In this document: piece by piece, positions 1-5,585 of the stretch
How positions within the stretch are numbered: position 1 is the first letter of the stretch
Layout: each line of letters starts with the position of its first letter
Origin: Pseudolabrys sp.
GTDB taxonomy: Bacteria; Pseudomonadota; Alphaproteobacteria; Rhizobiales; Xanthobacteraceae
Reading direction: 5' to 3'
Length of the DNA: 5,948 bases
NCBI GenBank assembly: GCA_029945495.1
Contig: JAQSCR010000635.1
Coordinates: forward strand, 1 to 5,948
Notes under the pieces: model-generated
Told to the model about the DNA's origin: nothing
Databases searched by the model: none
Seen by the model: the letters and a program-made list of their open reading frames with translations, nothing else
Position numbers and translations under genes: made by a program

Positions 1-3000
1 GCTGCCGCCGAACATGCGCGGATAGGTGTCGGTGAACCGGAACAAGGCGCCGGCATCCTCGGTCTCTAGAAAGATCACCTGATGATTGTCGCGCGCGCGC
101 ACGCGAATATCGCCGTTGAACGGCGTGTCGCGGCCGATCTTGGAATTGAGCGAGAAGCTGCGGATGCGGCCGCTGCGGCGCGACAGCCGCAACTCGAGCC
201 CGCGCAAGGTCTCGCCATTGTGGCCGGCCACCGTGCCGATCTTGATATCGAGGTCGAGATCGGCCTGCTTACGCTTGTTCTTTTCCTCGACGCCGGCCAG
301 CGACGCTTTGACGAAAGCGCGACCGTCATAGACGTCGCCGCGCATCGTCACGCGCAATATACCCTCGCCGCTGCGGTCGGCTTTCAGGGAAACCTTGTCG
401 CCGTCGGACAGGCTGAACACCGGAAAATTGGCCGACGCCAGCGTGTTGTTGGCATCGAGTTCGACGGATCCCTTCACCGTCACGCCGCCGCCTTCGACAC
501 TGAGGTCGTCGAAGCGGGTTTGCTTGGCGGTCTTGGTCAACGTAAAGGTCGCGCGCGCCGCCTTACCTGACGACTTCACCCAGCCCGGCAGCAAATTGTC
601 GATTCTGACCGGCGTAAGATCGGCCTCGACATTCATGCGCTCGTCTTTGACGTAGTCGCCGATCAATCCGACCATCCTGATCGGAACAGCGCCGGTCACC
701 GCGCTGCCGAAATCGATGCCAAGGCGGCGGCGCGCCGCCTCGTCGACCGAGGCTTGCAGACGCAACTCGGCGCTGACGTCGCCGCGTTTTCTGCGGACTT
801 CTATGCCAGCCGGCATTCCGTTGATCTTGACGTCGCCTTTGATCTGGTAGCCGTCGGTAGAGGCGTTGACCTTGAGCGAGGCGGCTTCGACTTTCTGGCC
901 GAGGAACAGCCGATCGGCAACGAAGCTTGTCAGGTCGGCGTTGACCGAATAGGTCGTCGCATTCTTCGACATGTTCTTGTCGAGCGGCATGCCGAGGACG
1001 ACCTGGGCGCTGATCGTGCCGCGGGTCGATCCCGGATCGAGCGGCAGCCCAACCGTCTCGCGCAACGCGCCACTCGACAGCAATTCGGCAGCCGCCGGCA
1101 CCGCGCCATCAATCCGGAACGACACCCGGGCCGGCGGCGGCTTGAGATGGGTATCGGGCACCTCGAAGACGCCACTGGCGACATTGAGCTTGCGGCCCGG
1201 CGCCACCTCGACCGTGCCGCGTCCCAGATTGACCGTCGCGGTGCTGCCGGTGACGCGCACGGCAAGATCGGCGTCGCGGATGGCCGGCAGATCGTCGACT
1301 GGCCGCAATGTGGTGCCGCTGGTCTCGATGTCGATCGCCAGCCCATCTTCCGGCGTTGGCGGTCCGTCCTTCTTGAAGTCGGCCAGCGGCGCGTTGCCGG
1401 CGATGACGACGCGCTCGACGGTACCGCCGGTAATGTGGCCCATCACCCACTCGCGCACGTCGGCGGCGGCAAAAACCGGCCATAGCCGCCTCAGCACCGC
1501 CATCGGCATGCGGGTGCCGGCGACGCCGAAAGCCAGATGCGGCTCGGCGCCGGATAGATCCAGGCTGCCGGTGACGGCAACGCCGATATTATATGACGGA
1601 CGCGTATCGACGCGGCTGAAGTCGCCTTGGTCGAGATCGATGCGCTTGCGCGCCGGATCGATGCGCGCGCGCACCGCGACCCGGTTGATCGCGAAGCCTT
1701 CCTGGTCCGCGGATGCCGACGTGCCGAGAATGACCGGATCGATCACTGGATCGCCCCGCTCCATGGTCAGCCGCCAGGCGGTGTCGCCTTCTGCCGGCGG
1801 CTCCACCATCGCCCGCATGGTGAATTGATTGCCGCCGGAGTGAATCTGGAACGGCACGAGCAGATTGCGGCGTTGCGCATCCCAGTTGAAGCGGAAGTCG
1901 GCGCGCTCGATATCGATCCGTGAATTTTCGTCGGCATGATCAACGATGCTGCCGGGATCGGTATAGAGCTGGCCCTGTACCACCTGCGGCGTGCCGTCGG
2001 CTGCGATATCGGCGCGGATGCTGGCCGATACCGGCAGGTCGATATCGATGCTGCTGTCGTTGAGCCGCAACGCCAGCAAGATGTCGCGGGTCGAGACTTT
2101 GCGCGCTTCGATGCCGACGGCGCGAATGCCGTCGCCGACAGGCCGCATCGCGGCGCTGAGAACCCACGGCCGCTCGGTATTGACCGACTCCAGCCTGAAG
2201 ATCACGCCGCCTTGCGCCGGCCGCGTCAGGCTGGCGTTGATACGGTCGAAAGTCCAGCGCTTGCCGTTGCGCCGATCGTCGACGATGAGGTTGCCGTTCT
2301 TCAATCCGAGTTCGCGCAGATCGTGGCCGTCGAGGCCGCTGGCGCCGATGCCGTCGAGCCAGGTCATGGCGCCGGCGATGTCGGTGAACGCCGCCGCGGC
2401 CGCGTTTGGCGCCGGCGTCGCCGGTACGCCCGCCGGCGGCGCGGGATGCGCCACGCCGGGCGGCGCCGTCGCGATTGGCCGCAGCGACTCGGCCTTGTCG
2501 CCGCCGGCAAAGACGGTGACACGGCCGTCGGTTTCGATTCGCACCGACATTTCGGCGCCGACCAAATTGAGGCTTTCCGCCCGCACCTTGCCGGTCAGCA
2601 GCGCAGAGCCGGACAGCCCGACTTCGGCCTTCGGCGCGCTCGCGACCACGGTGCCGCCGGCATCGCGCACGACGATATCGCGCAGGCGCAAGGTGGTGCG
2701 GCCGGTCTCGTCGCGCTCGATCTGGGTGCCGCCGACCGAGACATTATCGGTGGCGCCGAAATTCTCCTCGATCGCCGCCTTCAGCCAGGGCGTGGCGAGG
2801 TCGAGTTCGATCGGCCCGCTCGACAGCCGCCACCATAATGCGAGGACACCGACCGTCATCAGCGCGCCGGTCACGGTCAGGCCCCAGAACAACCGCCGCA
2901 GAAACGGCAGCCGCATCGTCTTGACCAGCCGCCGGCGGAAGGAGCCCCAGCGGCGGCGAATGGTCCCTGATGGCGCATCATGCGGTGCGTCATGCGCGCC

Positions 3001-3102
3001 ATGGCGCGGCGCGCGATGCGTCGCATCATGCGGATGCGGCTTGCGCGACGCCGCCGGTGCCTTGTGGGCGGGATGCCCGTGATGGTGGCCCTTGCCTGTC
3101 AT
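1..3102 (-). CDS. AsmA-like protein with DUF3971 and AsmA C-terminal-like region (partial, stop beyond left edge)
   Basis: The reverse strand is open for 1034 codons from an ATG at 3102 to the window edge, with an in-frame TAA at 3114-3112 just upstream. Residues 1-71 are basic and histidine-rich. Residues 72-91 form one hydrophobic segment ending in two tryptophans, a typical signal anchor, so the rest should lie in the periplasm. The remainder alternates short beta-strand-like stretches with Gly/Asp turns, as in AsmA/YhdP/TamB proteins. The last visible part, with AGALFRFTDTYPRMFGG at about 1017-1033, matches the conserved C-terminal AsmA-like motif. Such proteins are thought to form long hydrophobic grooves that carry phospholipids between inner and outer membranes; that role here is inferred. 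From memory, rhizobial relatives are about 1200-1300 residues, so perhaps 200 are missing. The start is weakly supported: GAGG lies only 2 nt before ATG. The next ATG is codon 63, right before the membrane segment. The gene is divergent from the peroxiredoxin gene. Confidence 0.9.
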   Translation of the reverse strand, partial: MTGKGHHHGHPAHKAPAASRKPHPHDATHRAPRHGAHDAPHDAPSGTIRRRWGSFRRRLVKTMRLPFLRRLFWGLTVTGALMTVGVLALWWRLSSGPIELDLATPWLKAAIEENFGATDNVSVGGTQIERDETGRTTLRLRDIVVRDAGGTVVASAPKAEVGLSGSALLTGKVRAESLNLVGAEMSVRIETDGRVTVFAGGDKAESLRPIATAPPGVAHPAPPAGVPATPAPNAAAAAFTDIAGAMTWLDGIGASGLDGHDLRELGLKNGNLIVDDRRNGKRWTFDRINASLTRPAQGGVIFRLESVNTERPWVLSAAMRPVGDGIRAVGIEARKVSTRDILLALRLNDSSIDIDLPVSASIRADIAADGTPQVVQGQLYTDPGSIVDHADENSRIDIERADFRFNWDAQRRNLLVPFQIHSGGNQFTMRAMVEPPAEGDTAWRLTMERGDPVIDPVILGTSASADQEGFAINRVAVRARIDPARKRIDLDQGDFSRVDTRPSYNIGVAVTGSLDLSGAEPHLAFGVAGTRMPMAVLRRLWPVFAAADVREWVMGHITGGTVERVVIAGNAPLADFKKDGPPTPEDGLAIDIETSGTTLRPVDDLPAIRDADLAVRVTGSTATVNLGRGTVEVAPGRKLNVASGVFEVPDTHLKPPPARVSFRIDGAVPAAAELLSSGALRETVGLPLDPGSTRGTISAQVVLGMPLDKNMSKNATTYSVNADLTSFVADRLFLGQKVEAASLKVNASTDGYQIKGDVKINGMPAGIEVRRKRGDVSAELRLQASVDEAARRRLGIDFGSAVTGAVPIRMVGLIGDYVKDERMNVEADLTPVRIDNLLPGWVKSSGKAARATFTLTKTAKQTRFDDLSVEGGGVTVKGSVELDANNTLASANFPVFSLSDGDKVSLKADRSGEGILRVTMRGDVYDGRAFVKASLAGVEEKNKRKQADLDLDIKIGTVAGHNGETLRGLELRLSRRSGRIRSFSLNSKIGRDTPFNGDIRVRARDNHQVIFLETEDAGALFRFTDTYPRMFGGS
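2974..3033 (-). repeat. Twelve-bp direct repeat encoding Pro-His-Asp-Ala in the His-rich tail
   Basis: CGCATCATGCGG occurs at 2974-2985 and again at 3022-3033, exactly 48 bp apart and in frame within the AsmA-like gene. Read on the minus strand it gives Pro-His-Asp-Ala at residues 24-27 and 40-43, with a further His-Asp-Ala at 37-39. The stretch between is dense in GCGC and CATG palindromes. It looks like a low-complexity tail grown by local duplication. Confidence 0.7.
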
Positions 3103-3110
3103 TCCCTCAC

Positions 3111-3116
3111 ATTATT
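3111..3116 (-). promoter_or_regulatory. Possible -10 element very close to the AsmA-like start codon
   Basis: Read on the minus strand, 3116-3111 is AATAAT, which matches five of six positions of the sigma-70 -10 consensus. It ends 8 nt before the ATG at 3102, so transcription from it would begin at or next to the start codon and give a leaderless or nearly leaderless mRNA. There is no convincing -35 hexamer 16-18 bp upstream, so this is a weak call. Confidence 0.2.
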
Positions 3117-3122
3117 GCCTGA

Positions 3123-3177
3123 ACGCGGTCTCAGTGGCCTCGACGCGATCTTTACTGCCTGTACGCGATCTACTGCC
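3123..3177. repeat. Degenerate 20-bp tandem repeat, about 2.8 copies
   Basis: Three adjacent units begin with ACGCGRTCT at 3123, 3143 and 3163. Units two and three share ACGCGATCT followed by ACTGCC; unit three lacks two bases. Unit one is more diverged (ACGCGGTCT then CAGTGGCC). The tract lies in the divergent intergenic region just upstream of the AsmA-like gene. No function can be read from it; it could affect transcription of either neighbour. Confidence 0.5.
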
Positions 3178-3312
3178 CGGGCGCGACACGGCGGCCCATT
3201 GGCCGTTGCATCCGGATGAGCCGTGCTCGTGGCGCTGGCCAACAGGGCAAAACGACGCCAAAGGCTGTAAAATCGTCGCGACGGTTGCGTCCGCCCCGAG
3301 CAAATGGCAAGT

Positions 3313-3348
3313 GCGATCCCCTGGGCGATCCCCTGGGCGATCCTTTGG
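3313..3348. repeat. Three tandem copies of a 12-bp unit
   Basis: GCGATCCCCTGG is repeated exactly at 3313-3324 and 3325-3336, followed by a copy with two changes (GCGATCCTTTGG) at 3337-3348 and the start of a fourth unit (GCG). Each unit junction gives GGGCGATCCC, with GGG/CCC arms that could make short hairpins. The tract ends 49 bp upstream of the peroxiredoxin start codon, probably within its leader or promoter region. Confidence 0.85.
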
Positions 3349-3385
3349 GCGCGCCCGTCTCGACATTGACCGGTCGAAAGCGACG

Positions 3386-3394
3386 AAAGGAAGG
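3386..3394 (+). promoter_or_regulatory. Ribosome binding site of the peroxiredoxin gene
   Basis: The purine run AAAGGAAGG ends 3 nt before the ATG at 3398, with its AAAGGA part 6 nt away. This strong Shine-Dalgarno match fixes the start at 3398. The frame stays open upstream to 3092, but the upstream residues are low-complexity and include the repeat-derived SPGRSPGRSFGR. Confidence 0.8.
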
Positions 3395-3397
3395 CAC

Positions 3398-3931
3398 ATG
3401 CCCGTGAGCGGTAAAGGCAAAAAAGCCGGCGCACCGGCAGCAGCCGCTGCGGCAACTGGCCCGCAGGAAGGCGACAAGGCCCCGGCGTTCAAGCTGACGC
3501 AGGACGACGGAACATCCGTGGCGCTGAAAGATTTCAAAGGCCGCAATCTCGTCCTTTATTTCTATCCGAAAGCCGACACGCCCGGCTGCACCAAGGAAGC
3601 CATCGCCTTCTCCGCCGCCCGCGCCGCCTTTGCCAAAGCCGGAACCGACATTCTCGGCGTCTCCGCCGACCCGGTCGCCGCCCAGACCAAGTTCAAGACC
3701 AAGCACAAGCTTAGAATCGCACTCGGTTCCGACGAGTCGAAAGCGATGTTGCAAGCCTATGGTGCCTGGGGCGAGAAATCGATGTACGGACGCAAATTCA
3801 TGGGCGTCATCCGCAAGACATTTCTGATCGACGGCGAAGGCCGCATCGCCCGCATCTGGCCGAAGGTGAGCGTCGAAGGCCATGCCCAAGAGGTTCTTGA
3901 AGCGGTGCTGGCGGCGGTGCGCGCACCTTAG
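3398..3931 (+). CDS. bcp: Peroxiredoxin, Bcp/PrxQ type, with a single cysteine
   Basis: The 177-residue product is an AhpC/TSA-fold thiol peroxidase that reduces hydrogen peroxide and organic hydroperoxides in the cytosol, using electrons from thioredoxin or another thiol. Residues 1-24 are a Lys/Gly then Ala-rich extension; the core starts at EGDKAPAFKL. The active-site motif PKADTPGC (57-64) supplies Pro57, Thr61 and the peroxidatic Cys64, and Arg139 in IRKTFLID matches the conserved active-site arginine. SMYGRKFMG (128-136) is typical of Bcp proteins. E. coli Bcp has a resolving cysteine five residues after the peroxidatic one; here that position is Ile69, and the protein has no other cysteine, so it must work as a one-Cys enzyme with an external thiol. 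The start is set by a strong ribosome binding site. It lies divergent from the AsmA-like gene and 146 bp upstream of the M23 gene. Confidence 0.93.
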   Translation: MPVSGKGKKAGAPAAAAAATGPQEGDKAPAFKLTQDDGTSVALKDFKGRNLVLYFYPKADTPGCTKEAIAFSAARAAFAKAGTDILGVSADPVAAQTKFKTKHKLRIALGSDESKAMLQAYGAWGEKSMYGRKFMGVIRKTFLIDGEGRIARIWPKVSVEGHAQEVLEAVLAAVRAP

Positions 3932-3997
3932 CCGCGCCCGCCAATTCACAGTCCGCACACGGCTTTGCCCGCAGGGCAGCGCCGCCGCGCCGCGCGG

Positions 3998-4016
3998 TTA
4001 CCGGTTTCTTAACCAT
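3998..4016 (+). promoter_or_regulatory. Candidate CtrA-binding site upstream of the M23 peptidase gene
   Basis: TTAC, seven bases, then TTAACCAT lies 62 bp before the M23 start codon. The CtrA consensus in alphaproteobacteria is TTAA-N7-TTAAC, so this site has one mismatch (C for A in the first half). The second half is also the full extended half-site TTAACCAT. It stands out as an AT-rich island in a GC-rich gap. CtrA commonly controls envelope and division genes, which suits a peptidoglycan hydrolase. No clear -10 was found. Confidence 0.5.
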
Positions 4017-4043
4017 ATCGGTTTGATATCGGCGCTCTGGCAA

Positions 4044-4070
4044 GCGGCCGTCACGGCCGCGCCGGCGCGG
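4044..4070 (+). other. Two overlapping palindromes before the M23 gene
   Basis: GCGGCCGT-C-ACGGCCGC (4044-4060) is a perfect palindrome with 8-bp arms. It overlaps by four bases a second perfect palindrome, CCGCGCC-GGCGCGG (4057-4070). They share bases, so both cannot fold fully in the same RNA. The second includes the first two bases of the GGAG Shine-Dalgarno sequence (4069-4072). No U-run follows, so neither is a standard intrinsic terminator. They might modulate translation or be a binding site for a dimeric protein; part of this may be chance in GC-rich DNA. Confidence 0.4.
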
Positions 4071-4072
4071 AG
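4069..4072 (+). promoter_or_regulatory. Ribosome binding site of the M23 peptidase gene
   Basis: GGAG sits 5 nt before the ATG at 4078, a normal spacing that supports this start. Its first two bases are in the arm of a 14-bp palindrome. Confidence 0.65.
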
Positions 4073-4077
4073 CGTTC

Positions 4078-5433
4078 ATGTCGTATACGGCCCAGTCCCA
4101 TGTCGAACACCGCGGCCGCGCCGCCTCCTCCCGTCAGCAATCGGCCGAGTCCGTTTCACACCACTTGAACCGCAAGCACGGCTCAAACGGGGCGCTCGCC
4201 GATTACACCTTGGTCCATGCTGGCCGCCAGGTGCGCATCGGCCCGGTCGCCTTCTGGATCGTCGTCGGCACGCTGGTCATCATGGGCGTGTGGTCGATCG
4301 CCACCGGTACCTATTTCGCCTTCCGTGAGGACGTCCTCACCCGCCTGATCGGGCGGCAGGCCGACATGCAGTTCGCCTACGAAGACCGCGTCGCCGAGTT
4401 GCGCGCGCAGGTCGACCGCATCACAAGCCGGCAGATGCTCGATCAGGAACAGTTCGACCATAAGCTGCAGGCTTTGCTGAAGCGGCAGGCCATGCTTGAG
4501 CAGCGCACCTCGGCGATCACCGGCGACGTGTTGACCACCGGCTCGATCAAGCCCGCCCGCATCCAGCCTGCCGAGGCGCGCAAACCGGTCAAGCCGTCGC
4601 CAATCAGCGACACCGTCATCTTCACCGCCCCGCCCGACCGCGAGGCGCGGCTGCAGTCGCGCGAACAGGCAGTCAACCCGACCCGCTTCGCCAGCGGCGC
4701 CAATACCAACAGCATGGAAGGCGTGCTCTCGCGCGTGTCGCTGTCGCTGGACAAGATCGATCAGAGCCAGATCGCGACCTTGACCGACATGGAAGAACAG
4801 GCCGACACCAAAGCGCGGCGCATTGGCGGCGTGCTCGCCGATCTCGGCATCAATGCCAACAAGATGCCGGCCGCCCACGGCATCGGCGGCCCCTACATCC
4901 CGCTCAAGGTGCCGAAAGGCAACGGCGCCTTCGAGCGCCAGCTCTATCGCATCAATGTCGCGCGCGCGCAGATCAACCGCTACACCCAGGCGCTGGTGTC
5001 GGTGCCGGTGCGCAAGCCGGTCATCGGCGAAGTCGACATGAGTTCGCCCTTCGGCATGCGCATGGACCCGTTCATGAAAGGCCCGGCGATTCACGCCGGG
5101 ATTGATCTGCGCGGCGACGCCGGCGATCCGGTGCGCGTCACCGCCAACGGCACGGTCACCACCGCCGGCTGGAATGGCGGCTATGGCAACATGGTCGAGG
5201 TCAACCACGGCAACGGCTTCTCGACGCGTTACGGGCATATGTCGAAAATCGAGGTGAAGGTCGGCCAGCATGTGGCGATCGGCCAGACCATCGGCCGCAT
5301 CGGCTCGACCGGCCGCTCGACCGGCAACCATCTGCATTATGAAACGCGCATCGATGGCGAAGCGGTCGATCCGCAGAAATTCCTGCGCGCCGGCCTGCGG
5401 CTCGGCAGCGGGATCCTGGGCGCGAATATTTAA
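4078..5433 (+). CDS. Membrane-anchored M23 (LytM-type) metallopeptidase
   Basis: This 451-residue protein should cleave peptide cross-links in peptidoglycan from the periplasmic side of the inner membrane. Residues 1-53 are a polar, basic cytoplasmic tail and 54-82 a single membrane anchor. Residues 84-147 are predicted coiled coil (heptad-like, rich in Gln/Glu/Arg), followed by a Pro-rich linker that starts after TTGSIKP (153-159). A second long helix covers about 213-256, and the M23 domain runs from about 322. The zinc ligands are complete: His339 and Asp343 in HAGID, and His420 in HLHYE. His387 (YGHMS) and His418 are the expected catalytic histidines, and GSTGRSTGNHLHYE is the canonical block, so the enzyme looks active rather than a degenerate regulator. 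Rhizobial M23 proteins with coiled coils, such as RgsM of Sinorhizobium, act in polar growth and division; equivalence is not claimed. It may have its own CtrA-linked promoter. It converges on prfB. Confidence 0.92.
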   Translation: MSYTAQSHVEHRGRAASSRQQSAESVSHHLNRKHGSNGALADYTLVHAGRQVRIGPVAFWIVVGTLVIMGVWSIATGTYFAFREDVLTRLIGRQADMQFAYEDRVAELRAQVDRITSRQMLDQEQFDHKLQALLKRQAMLEQRTSAITGDVLTTGSIKPARIQPAEARKPVKPSPISDTVIFTAPPDREARLQSREQAVNPTRFASGANTNSMEGVLSRVSLSLDKIDQSQIATLTDMEEQADTKARRIGGVLADLGINANKMPAAHGIGGPYIPLKVPKGNGAFERQLYRINVARAQINRYTQALVSVPVRKPVIGEVDMSSPFGMRMDPFMKGPAIHAGIDLRGDAGDPVRVTANGTVTTAGWNGGYGNMVEVNHGNGFSTRYGHMSKIEVKVGQHVAIGQTIGRIGSTGRSTGNHLHYETRIDGEAVDPQKFLRAGLRLGSGILGANI

Positions 5434-5446
5434 AGTCGCTCAATTG

Positions 5447-5501
5447 CCCCGGACGCGGCGCAGCACGAGCGAAAGCGAAGTGTTGCGGCGCAGAGCCGGG
5501 G
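5447..5501. repeat. Intergenic palindromic element, copy 1
   Basis: CCCCGG at 5447-5452 pairs with CCGGGG at 5496-5501. Inside, GCAGCAC (5460-5466) pairs with GTGTTGC (5480-5486) using one G-U pair, and the tip contains GC-GAAA-GC, a stable tetraloop form. It begins 13 bp after the M23 stop codon. Its arms and inner GGCGCAGAG text resemble a family of repeated intergenic palindromes that I recall from Bradyrhizobium-like genomes. It may also end M23 transcription, although only TCTT follows the stem. Confidence 0.6.
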
Positions 5502-5526
5502 TCTTATCAAATTCCGAACTCGTAAC

Positions 5527-5577
5527 GGTCCCGGTTCTGCAGTGCACCGCTGTCGCGCTGCACTGCGCCCGGGACAC
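5527..5577. repeat. Intergenic palindromic element, copy 2, inverted relative to copy 1
   Basis: GTCCCGG (5528-5534) pairs exactly with CCGGGAC (5569-5575), and within it GCAGTGCA (5539-5546) pairs exactly with TGCACTGC (5559-5566) around a 12-nt loop. The unpaired bases TTCT on one side and GC on the other make a small internal loop. Read on the minus strand, it resembles copy 1: CCCGGGCGCAGTGCAG at one end and TGCAGAACCGGGACC at the other. It lies 9 bp beyond the prfB stop codon. It may serve as a terminator or mRNA-end stabiliser for prfB. Confidence 0.65.
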
Positions 5578-5585
5578 GAGCGCCC

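Larger units (their letters stand above)
3103..3397. other. Divergent intergenic region between the AsmA-like and peroxiredoxin genes
   Basis: This 295-bp stretch separates two divergent start codons and so should contain promoters for both. No good sigma-70 promoter stands out for the plus gene. The best -10-like hexamer is TAAAAT at 3268-3273, without a recognisable -35. Two tandem-repeat tracts, at 3123-3177 and 3313-3348, occupy part of it. Open frames crossing it have no ribosome binding site and no recognisable protein signature, so I see no gene here. Confidence 0.6.

Noticed and set aside
754..2838. Several plus-strand open frames of 240-300 codons opposite the AsmA-like gene
   Set aside because: They are Arg/Ala/Gly-rich shadows. 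The minus frame is uninterrupted for 1034 codons with a coherent signal anchor and AsmA-like features.
3366..3371. TTGACC as a -35 box for the peroxiredoxin gene
   Set aside because: A matching -10 would fall on the ribosome binding site at about 3389-3394 (GGAAGG), which has no similarity to TATAAT.
3092..3397. Longer peroxiredoxin with about 100 extra N-terminal residues
   Set aside because: The extra part is low-complexity, crosses two tandem repeats, and has no family match; the ATG at 3398 has a strong ribosome binding site and gives a normal Bcp length.
3170..3958. Open frame (262 codons) antisense to the peroxiredoxin gene and upstream gap
   Set aside because: It overlaps an unambiguous enzyme gene, begins in the terminal gap, and shows no recognisable protein signature.
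3965..3979. GCCC-GCA-GGGC hairpin after the peroxiredoxin gene as an intrinsic terminator
   Set aside because: The stem is only four base pairs and no U-run follows.
4183..5337. Long open frame (384 codons) antisense to the M23 gene
   Set aside because: It is the mirror of a clearly coding gene in GC-rich DNA, where the antisense frame often lacks stops. Its product is His/Asp/Ala/Arg-rich with no domain pattern.
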